64,000 nucleotides of DNA from Zestomonas carbonaria (GTDB lineage Bacteria > Pseudomonadota > Gammaproteobacteria > Pseudomonadales > Pseudomonadaceae), in assembly GCF_904061905.1 (NCBI RefSeq), contig NZ_CAJFCI010000077.1, forward strand, positions 1 through 64,000, in the 5' to 3' direction. Each line of letters begins with the position of its first letter. Within the stretch, counting starts at the first letter, position 1. The position numbers and the translations under genes were made by a program. Of the stretch, positions 43,276 through 51,628 are shown in pieces. The notes beneath the pieces are model-generated. The model saw nothing but the letters and a program-made list of their open reading frames with translations. It was not told the DNA's origin and ran no database searches.

Positions 43276-44664
43276 TCAGAGGATGATCTTGTCCCGCAGC
43301 TTCTCGGCCGCCTGGTTGAGGGCCTGGATGACCCGTTCCTTGTCGTAGTTCTGCACGCCGTTGGTGTCCAGGTACATGGAGAAGCCCGGCAACTCGTGCT
43401 CGACGTAGCTGGAGGTGGCGCCCAGGTCGCGGCGGAAGTCCACCACGTGGTAGATCTGCACCGGGCGTGTGAAGCCCTTGACGGTGATCTGGCCCTTGTC
43501 GCGGCACATGATCACGTCCTTCACCAGCGAATAGGTCTCGTGGGAAATGAGGATTTCGCCGGCTTCGGAAGCGCTTTCCAGGCGGCTGGCGAGGTTCACT
43601 TCGCGGCCGATGATGGTGTAGTCCATGCGTGTGTCGGCGCCGAAGTTGCCCACCGTGCAGTAGCCGGTGTTGATCCCCATGCGGATCTCCAGCGGCTTGG
43701 TGATGCCCTGGGCGCGCCACTGCTGGCGCAGCACCTTCATGTGCTTGCGCATGGCGATGGCCATGGACACGGCGTTCACCGCGTCCTTCTTGGCACCCTG
43801 GCTGGTGGGGTCGCCGAAGAACACCATGACGCTGTCGCCGACGAACTTGTCGATGGTGCCGCCGTGCTTGAGGGCGATCTTCGACATTTCGTTCAGGTAG
43901 TTGTTGAGCAGGTCGGTCAGCGCCTCGGCTTCCAGCTCCTCGGACAGCTCGGTGAAGCCCTTGATGTCGGAGAAGAACACCGAGAGCTTCTTGCGTTGGG
44001 TTTCCAGGCGCACGTGCTTCTTGCCGCTGAAGATCATTTCCCAGACCTGCGGGGACAGGTACTTGGCCAGGTTGCGCGCCAGCCGCGCGGCCTTTTCCTG
44101 TTCCTGCTTGATCTCGATGCGCGCCTGGGCCAGGTGCTGGCCCTGCTGGCGCATGTAGTAGGCGGTGATGGCGATGCACAGGGTGCTGAACAGGATGCAC
44201 ACCGAGGACACCAGCGGCGGGGCGCTGGCCTTGATCTCGGGATGCAGGAGGCTGCCGAGCAGCAGCGTGGTGCTGGTGGCGGTCAGCAGTGAAACGCCGA
44301 GGTAGCGCAGGCCGCCGCTGAGCAGAGCGGCGAAGCTGAGTAGCATCAGCAGCATCAGGCTGGGCACCACCGAGAAGCCTATCAGCACGACACAGGCGCC
44401 GACATGCAGGGCGTCGACGAACAGCAGGCCAATGCGTACCTGGTGAGGGTAGTCGCGGCGGAAGTGCAGCCCGATCTGGTGGGCCAGGTGCGGATAGAGC
44501 AGGGCGTAGGGCACCAGCCAGAGGATGTCGTAGCCGAAGAACTGCGAGTAGGTACCGGCCGCGATGGTCGCCGCCACGGTCAGGTACGCCAGTACGCGCG
44601 AGTAATACACGCGCAACGACGAGGAGGGCAAACCGCTGGACGGTGTGGCGCTGGCTGGCTTCAT
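43276..44664 (-). CDS. cyaB: Membrane adenylate cyclase CyaB
   Basis: A 462-residue class III adenylate cyclase, the main cAMP source for the Vfr virulence regulon in P. aeruginosa (CyaB is 463 residues). The N-terminal MASE2-like membrane domain has about six helices (20-170), followed by a short signalling helix and the catalytic domain. The metal-binding Asp residues are Asp233 (FFSDIKGFTEL) and Asp277 (GDSVMVFF), and the transition-state Asn/Arg are in GREVNLASRLE. I start at ATG 44664 (MKPASATPSS). It corresponds to PA3217 and is convergent with agt1. Confidence 0.96.
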   Translation of the reverse strand: MKPASATPSSGLPSSSLRVYYSRVLAYLTVAATIAAGTYSQFFGYDILWLVPYALLYPHLAHQIGLHFRRDYPHQVRIGLLFVDALHVGACVVLIGFSVVPSLMLLMLLSFAALLSGGLRYLGVSLLTATSTTLLLGSLLHPEIKASAPPLVSSVCILFSTLCIAITAYYMRQQGQHLAQARIEIKQEQEKAARLARNLAKYLSPQVWEMIFSGKKHVRLETQRKKLSVFFSDIKGFTELSEELEAEALTDLLNNYLNEMSKIALKHGGTIDKFVGDSVMVFFGDPTSQGAKKDAVNAVSMAIAMRKHMKVLRQQWRAQGITKPLEIRMGINTGYCTVGNFGADTRMDYTIIGREVNLASRLESASEAGEILISHETYSLVKDVIMCRDKGQITVKGFTRPVQIYHVVDFRRDLGATSSYVEHELPGFSMYLDTNGVQNYDKERVIQALNQAAEKLRDKIIL

Positions 44665-44811
44665 CGGGATTGGCTGATCCTTGTGGGCGGCGCTTCTGCG
44701 AACGCCTGGCCGGCCCGTCAAGAAAATGGGCCAAAATTTTGACTGCCGGGGATCATAACCAGCCAGCGCCCGGTCGCCAAGTGGCCTGACCGGACGCCGC
44801 GATGCGCTTGC

Positions 44812-45393
44812 CTACATCTGTTCCATCGCCGCCTTGTACAGCGAGTTCTTCGGCTGGGCGAACACGCGCCGCAACATCGGCTCGAAGAACTCCAGCGGCA
44901 GGCTCTCGTAGTCCGGATCGAAGGCCGCGGCGTCGTATCGGGCGCAGAACTCGACGGTGCGCAGGTACTGCGGATGGTCCTTGAATTGCTCGCGCAGGCG
45001 CCTGTCCATGCCCAGGTGATGGAAGAAGTAGTAGCCCTGGAAGATGCCGTGCTTCTCCACCATCCAGTGGTTCTCCGCGCTGACGAAAGGCTTGAGGATG
45101 GCGGCGGCGATGTCCGGGTGGTTGTACGAGCCCAGGGTGTCGCCGATGTCGTGGAGCAGGGCGCAGATCACGTACTCCTCGTCGCGGCCATCGCGGTGGG
45201 CGCGGGTGGCGGTCTGCAGCGAGTGGGTCAGGCGATCGACCGGGAAACCGCCGAAGTCGCCGTCGAGCAGTTTCAGGTGGGTGAGGATGCGGTCCGGCAG
45301 GTGCTTGGCATAGGCGGCGAAGTCCTGGGCGATGATGGCCCAGTCCTCGGCGCTGCCGTCCTCCATGTGGGTGAATCGGGCGCGAGCGTTCAT
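44812..45393 (-). CDS. HD-domain protein (PhnZ/MIOX-like)
   Basis: A 193-residue HD-superfamily protein. Metal ligands are visible as LTHSLQTATRAH, HDIGDTLG (near residue 83), the later His in AENHWMVEKHG and FHHLG, and a C-terminal Asp. The HDIGDxxG...NHPDIAA arrangement resembles HD-type mixed-valence di-iron oxygenases (PhnZ group) more than nucleotide phosphohydrolases. It is co-directional with and 51 bases after the DUF962 gene. A strong hairpin (GGTTCCCCGCG/CGCGGGGAACC, 45424-45448) and A-rich DNA lie between them. Substrate unknown. Confidence 0.82.
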   Translation of the reverse strand: MNARARFTHMEDGSAEDWAIIAQDFAAYAKHLPDRILTHLKLLDGDFGGFPVDRLTHSLQTATRAHRDGRDEEYVICALLHDIGDTLGSYNHPDIAAAILKPFVSAENHWMVEKHGIFQGYYFFHHLGMDRRLREQFKDHPQYLRTVEFCARYDAAAFDPDYESLPLEFFEPMLRRVFAQPKNSLYKAAMEQM

Positions 45394-45444
45394 CAGGAAT
45401 CCTCTTGTTTTTGTTTTTTGGTTCCCCGCGTTCGCGGGGAACCA

Positions 45445-45762
45445 CTAGAACCGTATGCGGCCCGTGAAGGCATCCTTCAGCATCACCCAGTCGCCCATCA
45501 GCGAATACAGCGGGTACTTGAAGGTGGCCGGCTTGTTCTTCTCGAACACGAAGTGCCCGACCCAGGCGAAGCCGTAGCCGGCGAAGGGCATCGCCAGCAG
45601 CCACAACCACTGCTGGGTGACCAGCGCGTAGGCGAGGATGGCCAGCACCAGCAGGCTGCCGGCGTAATGCAGGCGGCGGCAGGTGGAGTTGCTGTGTTCC
45701 TGCAGGTAATACGGATAGAAATCGGCAAAGCTCTGGAAGCGTTCGGCGGTTTGCGTGCCCAT
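45445..45762 (-). CDS. DUF962 / Mpo1-like membrane protein
   Basis: A 105-residue protein with two to three hydrophobic helices and the family iron-ligand pattern: His in QEHSNSTCRRLHYAGS (near residue 23) and GHFVFEKNKPATF (near residue 75). Yeast Mpo1 of this family is an Fe(II) dioxygenase in alpha-oxidation of 2-hydroxy fatty acids. ATG at 45762 (MGTQTAERFQ) has AGGAGG upstream. It is divergent from an AraC regulator and followed by the HD protein. Confidence 0.88.
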   Translation of the reverse strand: MGTQTAERFQSFADFYPYYLQEHSNSTCRRLHYAGSLLVLAILAYALVTQQWLWLLAMPFAGYGFAWVGHFVFEKNKPATFKYPLYSLMGDWVMLKDAFTGRIRF

Positions 45763-45886
45763 GGCACACCTCCTGTCGTTCTTATGAAGTCCTATCAGTC
45801 TAGATTCGCTGGCTTGCCGGGCCAGTGACATTGCGTGCCACTCTTGTATCCTTGCCGCCGCTGCTTCTCCTCGATAAAAAGGCGCC

Positions 45887-46888
45887 ATGAGCGAACGTAC
45901 GACTTCTTCCAGTTGGGCCATCGGGATCGTCAACGCCCTGGAAATGGGTGGTGTCGACTGCCGTACGCTGTTCTCCGAACTGGGGCTGGACTATGCCGCG
46001 CTGGGGGATGCCGACGCCCGTTTTCCGCAGGACGGCATGACCCGCCTGTGGGAGCGCGCGGTGCAGCTTTCCGGCAATCCGGCGATCGGCCTGAACATGG
46101 CCAGCGTGGTGCGTCCGGCGTCCTTCCACGTGGTCGGTTACGCGGCGATGTCCAGCCGCAACCTGAAGGAGGGCTTCGCCCGCCTGGTGCGCTACCAGCG
46201 GATCATCGCCGAGGGCGCCGATCTCAGTTTCCGTCCGGTGGACGACGGCTACGGGCTGATCCTGGCGATCCACGGCGACCGCCTGGCGCCGGCGCGGCAG
46301 AGCGCCGAAGCGTCGCTGGCCTATACCCTGGCCTTCTGCCGCTGGATGACCGGCAGGCCCTTGCAGCCGCGCGAGGTTCGTTTCCAGGGGGAGCCACCGG
46401 CCGACCTGGCGCCTTACCGGCAGGTGTTCCAGGCACCGTTGCGTTTCAACGCCGAGCACTATGCGCTGATCTTCGAACGCGCCGACCTGGAGCTGCCGCT
46501 GCCCAGCGCCAACGAGTCGCTGGCGCAACTCCACGACCGTTTCGCCGGCGAGTACCTGGCGCGTTTCTCCGGCAGCCGGGTGACCCACCAGGTGCGCCAG
46601 GTGCTCTGCCGCCTGCTGCCCCAGGGCGAACCCAAGCGCGATGCGGTGGCGCAGTCCCTGCACCTGTCGCAGCGCACCCTGCAACGGCGTCTGCAGGAGG
46701 AGGGCACCAGCTTCCAGCACCTGCTCGACGACACGCGCCGCGAACTGGCGATCCAGTACCTCGCCCAGCCGAACCTGACCCTGCTGGAGATTTCCTACCT
46801 GCTGGGCTTCGCCGATCCGAGCAATTTCTTCCGCGCCTTCCGCCGCTGGTTCGACACCACGCCGGGGGAATACCGCGCCAAGCTGTAG
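45887..46888 (+). CDS. AraC-family regulator (OruR/ArgR-like N-terminal domain)
   Basis: A 333-residue regulator with the arabinose-binding-like (PF12625-type) N-terminal domain (about 15-200; SVVRPASFHVVGYAAMSS is a typical segment) and a C-terminal AraC helix-turn-helix pair (about 235-330; VAQSLHLSQRTLQRRLQEEG and ISYLLGFADPSNFFRAFRRW). It is divergent from the DUF962-HD pair with 124 bases between starts and so is their likely controller. It corresponds by position to PA3215. The inducer is unknown; a lipid or fatty acid would fit the partners. Confidence 0.88.
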   Translation: MSERTTSSSWAIGIVNALEMGGVDCRTLFSELGLDYAALGDADARFPQDGMTRLWERAVQLSGNPAIGLNMASVVRPASFHVVGYAAMSSRNLKEGFARLVRYQRIIAEGADLSFRPVDDGYGLILAIHGDRLAPARQSAEASLAYTLAFCRWMTGRPLQPREVRFQGEPPADLAPYRQVFQAPLRFNAEHYALIFERADLELPLPSANESLAQLHDRFAGEYLARFSGSRVTHQVRQVLCRLLPQGEPKRDAVAQSLHLSQRTLQRRLQEEGTSFQHLLDDTRRELAIQYLAQPNLTLLEISYLLGFADPSNFFRAFRRWFDTTPGEYRAKL

Positions 46889-46901
46889 CTCGATGCTCCC
46901 C

Positions 46902-47075
46902 GTAGGGTGGGCTTCAACCCACCATCGAGCAAGGTTCGAGCACTTTCCGGTGGGCTGAAGCCCAGCCTACGAATCCGTTCATTGGGTTCCCGCGTTAGCG
47001 GCGGCCCGCGTAGGGGAACGACGGTCGGGCGTTGACGTTTCGTCCCCTGTCATCCCCGCGAATGCGGGGACCGAG
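46902..47075. repeat. Two intergenic repeats before trkH
   Basis: First, a GTAGGGTGGGCTTCAACCCACC...GGTGGGCTGAAGCCCAGCCTAC dyad (46902-46970). Second, a GTTAGCGGCGGCCCGCGTAGGGG...ATCCCCGCGAATGCGGGGACC element (46984-47075) that recurs in the same orientation at 49421-49508. They separate convergent araC and trkH. Confidence 0.75.
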
Positions 47076-47083
47076 TCGAAACC

Positions 47084-48538
47084 TCAGTGCCGCCAGAAGG
47101 TCGGGATGAACAGCACCAGCACGGTGATGATTTCCAGGCGGCCGATCAGCATGCCCAGGCACAGCAGCCACTTGGCGGCATTCGGCAGGTCGGCGTAGTT
47201 GCCGGCCGGGCCGATCATCTCGCCGAGGCCGGGGCCGACGCCGGACACCGTGGCGGCTGCGCCGGTCAGCGCGGTCATCCAGTCCAGGCCGAGCAGCGAC
47301 AGGCCCAGGGCGATGGTGGCGATGGTGACGGTGAAGAAGAACGAGAAGGCCAGGATCGAGCGGACGATATCCTCGTCCAGGCGATGGCCGTTGTACTTCT
47401 GGCTGATCACCGCGCGGGGGTGGATCAGTTGCTGCAGGTTGGCCTTGAGCAGGATCCACGCCACCTGGAAGCGGAAGATCTTGATGCCGCCGGCGGTCGA
47501 GCCGGAGCAGCCGCCGATGAAGCCCAGGTAGAAGAAGATCATCAGCGAGAAGTTGCCCCACAGGCTGTAGTCGCCGAGGGCGAAGCCGGTGGTGGTGACC
47601 ACCGAGGTGACGTTGACCGCCACGTGGCGCAGGGCGTCCAGCCAGGACAGGTTGGTATTCAGCCAGTACCAGACGCTCATCGCCAGGCTGGTCACCAGCA
47701 GCAGGCCGAACAGGCCCTGCACCTGGGCATCGCGGATCAGCGCCTTGCGATTGCCGCGCAGCGTCGCCACGTAGAGCACGAAGGGCAGGCTGCCGAGGAT
47801 CATCACCACCACCGCGACCCAGTGCACCGCCGGCTGCTGCCACTTGGCCAGCGACTGGTCGGAAGTCGAGAAGCCGCCGGTGGAGATCGCCGACATGGCG
47901 TGGTTGATGGCATCGAACAGGTTCATCCCGGCCAGCCAGAAGGCCAGGGTGGCGAGCAGGCTGATGCCGACGTAGCTGGCGATGATGTACTTGGCGACCA
48001 TGTGCGAGCGCGGCATGACCTTTTCCGAGCGGTCCGACGACTCGGTCTGGAACAGCCGCATGCCGCCGATGCGCAGCATCGGCAGGATCGCCACCGCCAT
48101 GCCGATGAAGCCGATGCCGCCCAGCCAGTGCAGCATCGAGCGCCAGATCAGCACGCCCGGCGACATGCTGTCCAGGCCGTTGAGCACGGTGGCGCCGGTG
48201 GCGGTGATGCCCGACATGCTCTCGAAGAACGAGTCCGTATAGCTCATGTGCCGGGCGAACAGGAACGGCAACGCGGCGAATATGCACACCGCCACCCAAC
48301 TGCTGACGGTCAGCATGTACATGTCGCGCGGGCGCAGGTGGACGTGCTCCGGACGGCCGGGCAGGACCAGCGCCAGGCCGGCAACGAAGGTGATCAGGCT
48401 CGACCAGAGGAAGGTGTTGATCTCGCTGGCGCGGTGGAAGGCCAGCAGGGTGACCATCGGCACGATCATGCTGACGGCGAGGGTGATCAGGAAGATGCCG
48501 ATGATGAAACCGATGATGCGCAGCGTCGGCAGGGACAT
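47084..48538 (-). CDS. trkH: Trk potassium uptake protein TrkH
   Basis: A 484-residue inner-membrane K+ transporter of the SKT family with about ten helices in four pore repeats. Selectivity segments include TATGATVL (GITATGATVLNG), AISTGGFS, CSGSTAGG (FIGGCSGSTAGGIK) and VSGVGPGLG. It needs the peripheral NAD-binding TrkA, not encoded here. It corresponds to PA3210. ATG at 48538 opens MSLPTLRIIGF. It is divergent from the nitroreductase gene and bracketed by two copies of the CCCGCGTAGGGG repeat. Confidence 0.95.
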   Translation of the reverse strand: MSLPTLRIIGFIIGIFLITLAVSMIVPMVTLLAFHRASEINTFLWSSLITFVAGLALVLPGRPEHVHLRPRDMYMLTVSSWVAVCIFAALPFLFARHMSYTDSFFESMSGITATGATVLNGLDSMSPGVLIWRSMLHWLGGIGFIGMAVAILPMLRIGGMRLFQTESSDRSEKVMPRSHMVAKYIIASYVGISLLATLAFWLAGMNLFDAINHAMSAISTGGFSTSDQSLAKWQQPAVHWVAVVVMILGSLPFVLYVATLRGNRKALIRDAQVQGLFGLLLVTSLAMSVWYWLNTNLSWLDALRHVAVNVTSVVTTTGFALGDYSLWGNFSLMIFFYLGFIGGCSGSTAGGIKIFRFQVAWILLKANLQQLIHPRAVISQKYNGHRLDEDIVRSILAFSFFFTVTIATIALGLSLLGLDWMTALTGAAATVSGVGPGLGEMIGPAGNYADLPNAAKWLLCLGMLIGRLEIITVLVLFIPTFWRH

Positions 48539-48679
48539 GAAGTCGTGGCTCTAGGGCGGATGGCCGCCATTCTAGCCGCGCCGGTGGGCCAGGCAAGCGG
48601 CATCGGCCGCTTTCCGTTGGCCTCCCGGAGGGAGCGAGTCGGCTATCATGGCTGCTTCGTTCGTTTCAGGAGGTGGCCG

Positions 48680-49234
48680 ATGGAGGCACTCGACGTTCTG
48701 CTCAACCGCGTATCCCTGGCCCGCTTGCAGGCCCCGGCCCCTTCGGCCGAGCAGCGCGAGATCCTCTTCCGCGCCGCCTTGCGGGCCCCGGACCACGGCT
48801 ACATGCGGCCCTGGCGCTTCCTCTGCGTCGAAGGAGAAGGGCGGGAGCGGCTTGGCGAACTGTTCGCCTCGGCGCTGCTGAACAAGAACCCCGAGGCGGC
48901 CCCGGAAGCCCAGGCCAAGGCCCGCGCCATGCCGCTGCGCGCCCCCTTGCTGGTGGTGGTGATCGCCCGGGTACAGGCCAATCCCAAGGTGCCGGAGATC
49001 GAGCAACTGCTGTCCGCCGGCTGCGCGGCACACGGCATCCTGCTCGCCGCCCATGCCCAAGGACTCGGCGCCATCTGGCGCACGGGCGAGATGGCCCACG
49101 ACCGCTTCGTCGCCGATGGACTGGGCCTGGAGGCGAACGAACAGATCGTCGGCTTCCTCTACCTGGGTAGTGTCGAAGGCGAACGGCGCAGCCCACCGGA
49201 GCTGAAGACGGCGGATTTCGTCAGCAACTGGTGA
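48680..49234 (+). CDS. YdjA-like nitroreductase
   Basis: A 184-residue FMN-dependent nitroreductase of the YdjA subgroup, the smallest in the family. Flavin-site features are RAALRAPDHGYMRPWRF near residue 31 and LSAGCAAHGILLAAHAQGLGAIWRTG near residue 113. The start codon at 48680 has CAGGAGG upstream, and a TATCAT -10-like element lies at 48643-48648. It corresponds to PA3208. The substrate is unknown. Confidence 0.92.
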   Translation: MEALDVLLNRVSLARLQAPAPSAEQREILFRAALRAPDHGYMRPWRFLCVEGEGRERLGELFASALLNKNPEAAPEAQAKARAMPLRAPLLVVVIARVQANPKVPEIEQLLSAGCAAHGILLAAHAQGLGAIWRTGEMAHDRFVADGLGLEANEQIVGFLYLGSVEGERRSPPELKTADFVSNW

Positions 49235-49255
49235 GGCCGCGAAAAGGCGGCTTTT

Positions 49256-49508
49256 GTAGGAGCGCGCCATGCGCGCGATTCGCGGCGACGCAAAAGCTTC
49301 GCGAGCAGGGAACCAGGTGTCCCCCTCGCTCCTACATGATGTTTATTGACGTCATGCTCATTGGATTACTCGCTTCGCTCGCCCTTCGGGCCGCCCTGAA
49401 GGCCGTTCGGTGCAAGCACCGTCCCGCGTTAGCGGCGGCCCGCGTAGGGGAATGACAGTCTGGCGTTGGGGTTTCGTCCCCCATCATCCCCGCGAACGCG
49501 GGGACCCA
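49256..49508. repeat. Two intergenic repeats after the nitroreductase gene
   Basis: GTAGGAGCGCGCCATGCGCGCGATTCGC...CCCCCTCGCTCCTAC (49256-49335), then a second copy of the CCCGCGTTAGCGGCGGCCCGCGTAGGGG element (49421-49508). Together they fill the 326-bp gap 49235-49560 between convergent genes; nothing coding is seen there. Confidence 0.78.
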
Positions 49509-49560
49509 GTAAATAGCATTGCCGCTAATCGCGCGCTCCTGCAGAAAGGCCTCCTGCCTC

Positions 49561-50865
49561 CTAGACCGGCAATTCCACCCGGGCGACGAAGCCCCCTTCG
49601 GGATGGTTGCCCAGCAGCAGCTTGCCGCCGTGCCGTTCGATGGCGCGGCGGGCGATGGCCAGGCCGAGGCCGTGTCCGGGCGTGGTCTGTTGCGGGGCGC
49701 GGAAGAAGGGTTCGCCGAGCTGGGGCAGGTGCTCGGCCGCCACTCCGGGGCCGTGATCGCGAATGCGGATGGAGAGCCAGCCGGCTTCCTTGCCGACCTC
49801 GATGTCCACCGGCTGGCCTTCCGGGCTGAAGCGCAGGGCGTTGCGCAGCAGGTTGTCCAGGGCGCTACTGAGCATGTCCGGCCAGCCCTGCAATTCCATG
49901 CCTTCGCCCCCGACGATGCGGATTTCCTGCTGCGGCGCGATCAGCCGGGCGTCCTCGCGCAATTGTTCGAGCAGTGGGCGCAGGGCGATCGGCTGGCGGG
50001 CGCCGGGCTCGGCGTCCAGGCGGGCGAGGGCCAGGATCTCGGCGATCAGCGCCTCCAGGCGGTCGCACTCCTGGCCGAGGCGCGGCCACAGCACTTCGCG
50101 CTCCCTGGGCGAGGCCCGTTCGGCCAGCGCCAGGGCGACGCGCAGGCGGGCCAGGGGAGAGCGCAGTTCGTGGGAGACGTCGCGCAGCAATTGGCGCTGG
50201 CTGCCGATCAGGTCCTGCAAGCGCTGGCCCATGCGGTTGAAGTCGCTGGCCAGCACGCCCAGTTCGTCGCGCCGGCGGGACAGTTGTTCCAGGCTGTTCT
50301 GCTGGTAGGCGGTGCGGCCGAGGTCGTGCACGGCGCGGCGCAGGCGGTCCAGCGGACGGGTGATGGACAGGGTCAGCAGCAGGCTGAAGACGGTCAGCAC
50401 CACCAGGGCGATGACCAGGGCGGCGAACGGCCAGAGCAGGCTGCTGCGGTGCCAGGCAGCCAGCTCCGGGTAGGGGATCCGGTAGATGAACAGGTAGGAC
50501 TCGCCGTCCGGGCCGTTGTATTCGGCGGTCAGCCGGCGCCAGGGCAGGCGCTCCTGGTGGCGGGCCTCGAACGCAGCGGCACGTGGCGGGAAGGTGCCGC
50601 GCACCAGCGGTTCGCCGCTGTCGTCAAGCACCTGGGTGTCGACGCGGAAACGACGCTTGTGTTGTTCCAGCATCTGTTGCGCCGCCTTGGGGCCTTGTTG
50701 CCGGTAGGTCGCGACCCACTTGTCCGGCAGCTCCTTGATTGCCGGATGGCGGGCGATGATCCAGGCGTCCTGGTTCAGTGCATGGCCGAACAGCAGCGAT
50801 AGCCCGGCGACCAGGGCGATGGCCAGCCAGAAGCTGGCGAAGATGCGCCAGAACAGTGAACGCAC
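49561..50865 (-). CDS. Envelope-stress sensor histidine kinase (CpxA-like)
   Basis: A 434-residue membrane kinase. TM1 is at about 8-28, the periplasmic sensor at 29-150, TM2 at about 150-172, followed by HAMP, the dimerisation box with phospho-His (RDVSHELRSPLARL, near residue 230) and the ATPase with N box (DNLLRNALRFS), D box (DHGPGV) and G box (GHGLGLAIA). It corresponds to PA3206. It lies 67 bases downstream of the CpxP-like gene; the response regulator is the next gene group upstream. The pair is the Pseudomonas counterpart of CpxA/CpxR. Confidence 0.92.
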   Translation of the reverse strand: MRSLFWRIFASFWLAIALVAGLSLLFGHALNQDAWIIARHPAIKELPDKWVATYRQQGPKAAQQMLEQHKRRFRVDTQVLDDSGEPLVRGTFPPRAAAFEARHQERLPWRRLTAEYNGPDGESYLFIYRIPYPELAAWHRSSLLWPFAALVIALVVLTVFSLLLTLSITRPLDRLRRAVHDLGRTAYQQNSLEQLSRRRDELGVLASDFNRMGQRLQDLIGSQRQLLRDVSHELRSPLARLRVALALAERASPREREVLWPRLGQECDRLEALIAEILALARLDAEPGARQPIALRPLLEQLREDARLIAPQQEIRIVGGEGMELQGWPDMLSSALDNLLRNALRFSPEGQPVDIEVGKEAGWLSIRIRDHGPGVAAEHLPQLGEPFFRAPQQTTPGHGLGLAIARRAIERHGGKLLLGNHPEGGFVARVELPV

Positions 50866-50932
50866 GGCGGCTCCTTGGATATGACGAAGCCCGCCAGGCC
50901 GGAGCCTGGCGGGCGGTGGTTATGGAACGGGG

Positions 50933-51343
50933 TTACTGGGCCTTGGCCTTTTCGGCCTTCCAGGCTTCGAACTCGGCGCGTTCGGCGCGTTTCTCGGCCA
51001 TTTTCTTCTGGTGCTCGTCGAAGCGCTTCTGCTGTTCCGGGCTCAGCAGGGCGCGGATGTCCTTCTGGGTCTTGTCCCGGTTGGCCTGGAGTTCGTTCTC
51101 CAGGGCTTTCTTTTCGTTGGCGGGCAGCTTGTCGAGGTAGCGCTGGGTGATCTCGCGATGGCTCTTCATCTGCTCGCCCATCAGTTTGCCGATCTCGCGG
51201 CGCTGCTCCTTGCTCAGGTCCAGGTCGCGGTAGACGCGCGGGCCGTGGTCGCCACCATGGTGGCCGGGGTGCCCGAACGGGGCGGCCAGGGCGATGGCCG
51301 GCAGGGTGGCGGCGAAGAGGGCAGCGATAAGGGTCTTGCGCAT
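50933..51343 (-). CDS. CpxP/Spy-like periplasmic LTxxQ protein
   Basis: A 136-residue periplasmic protein with a signal peptide (MRKTLIAALFAATLPAIALA), a His-rich mature N-terminus (GHPGHHGGDHG) and two LTxxQ-type motifs (LSKEQRREI and LSPEQQKRF) on long helices. Proteins of this kind sense misfolded proteins and restrain the CpxA-like kinase. It precedes the kinase gene in one transcript. A CpxR-type box lies 83 bases upstream of the ATG (51343), so feedback control is likely. It corresponds to PA3205. Confidence 0.9.
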   Translation of the reverse strand: MRKTLIAALFAATLPAIALAAPFGHPGHHGGDHGPRVYRDLDLSKEQRREIGKLMGEQMKSHREITQRYLDKLPANEKKALENELQANRDKTQKDIRALLSPEQQKRFDEHQKKMAEKRAERAEFEAWKAEKAKAQ

Positions 51344-51425
51344 GGGTATCTCCTTGTCTCGATTCCGGCCGGTTGCCGGATGAGCCCAGTCTAGGGAGGG
51401 CAAGGTCAAGCGCGGTCAGGCATGG

Positions 51426-51441
51426 GTAAAGGTAGGGTAAA
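51426..51441. promoter_or_regulatory. CpxR-type box GTAAA-N6-GTAAA
   Basis: GTAAA at 51426-51430 and 51437-51441, with a 6-base spacer, exactly matches the CpxR recognition pattern described for E. coli and P. aeruginosa. It is written on the plus strand, upstream of the minus-strand cpxP-like gene. The response regulator encoded next door is the likely ligand. Confidence 0.7.
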
Positions 51442-51475
51442 GATACGTTGGGCTTGAGGTTAGGTTCTGGTCCCG

Positions 51476-51582
51476 CCCCTCACCCTAACCCTCTCCCGGA
51501 GGGAGAGGGGACTGTTCGGAGTACAGCCATGCCTCGGAGTCCAAAGCTCCCTCTCCCCCTGGGAGAGGGCTGGGGTGAGGGA
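51476..51582. repeat. Facing CCCTCTCCC dyads
   Basis: CCCCTCACCCTAACCCTCTCCC-GGAGGGAGAGGGG type element (51477-51511) and its inverse (51549-51582). Same family as in the 186-bp array and at 12262-12366. They sit between the response regulator's 3' end and the CpxR-type box. Confidence 0.78.
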
Positions 51583-51628
51583 CGGAGGTTGGCGCAAACG
51601 AGAAAACCCCATAGCGAGTAGCGACAGG

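Noticed and set aside
45420..45450. GGTTCCCCGCG/CGCGGGGAACC as an intrinsic terminator
   Set aside because: On the transcribed (minus) strand the stem is followed by A's, not T's, and the T run is on the wrong side for the plus strand. More likely a repeat or a stem between two co-transcribed genes.
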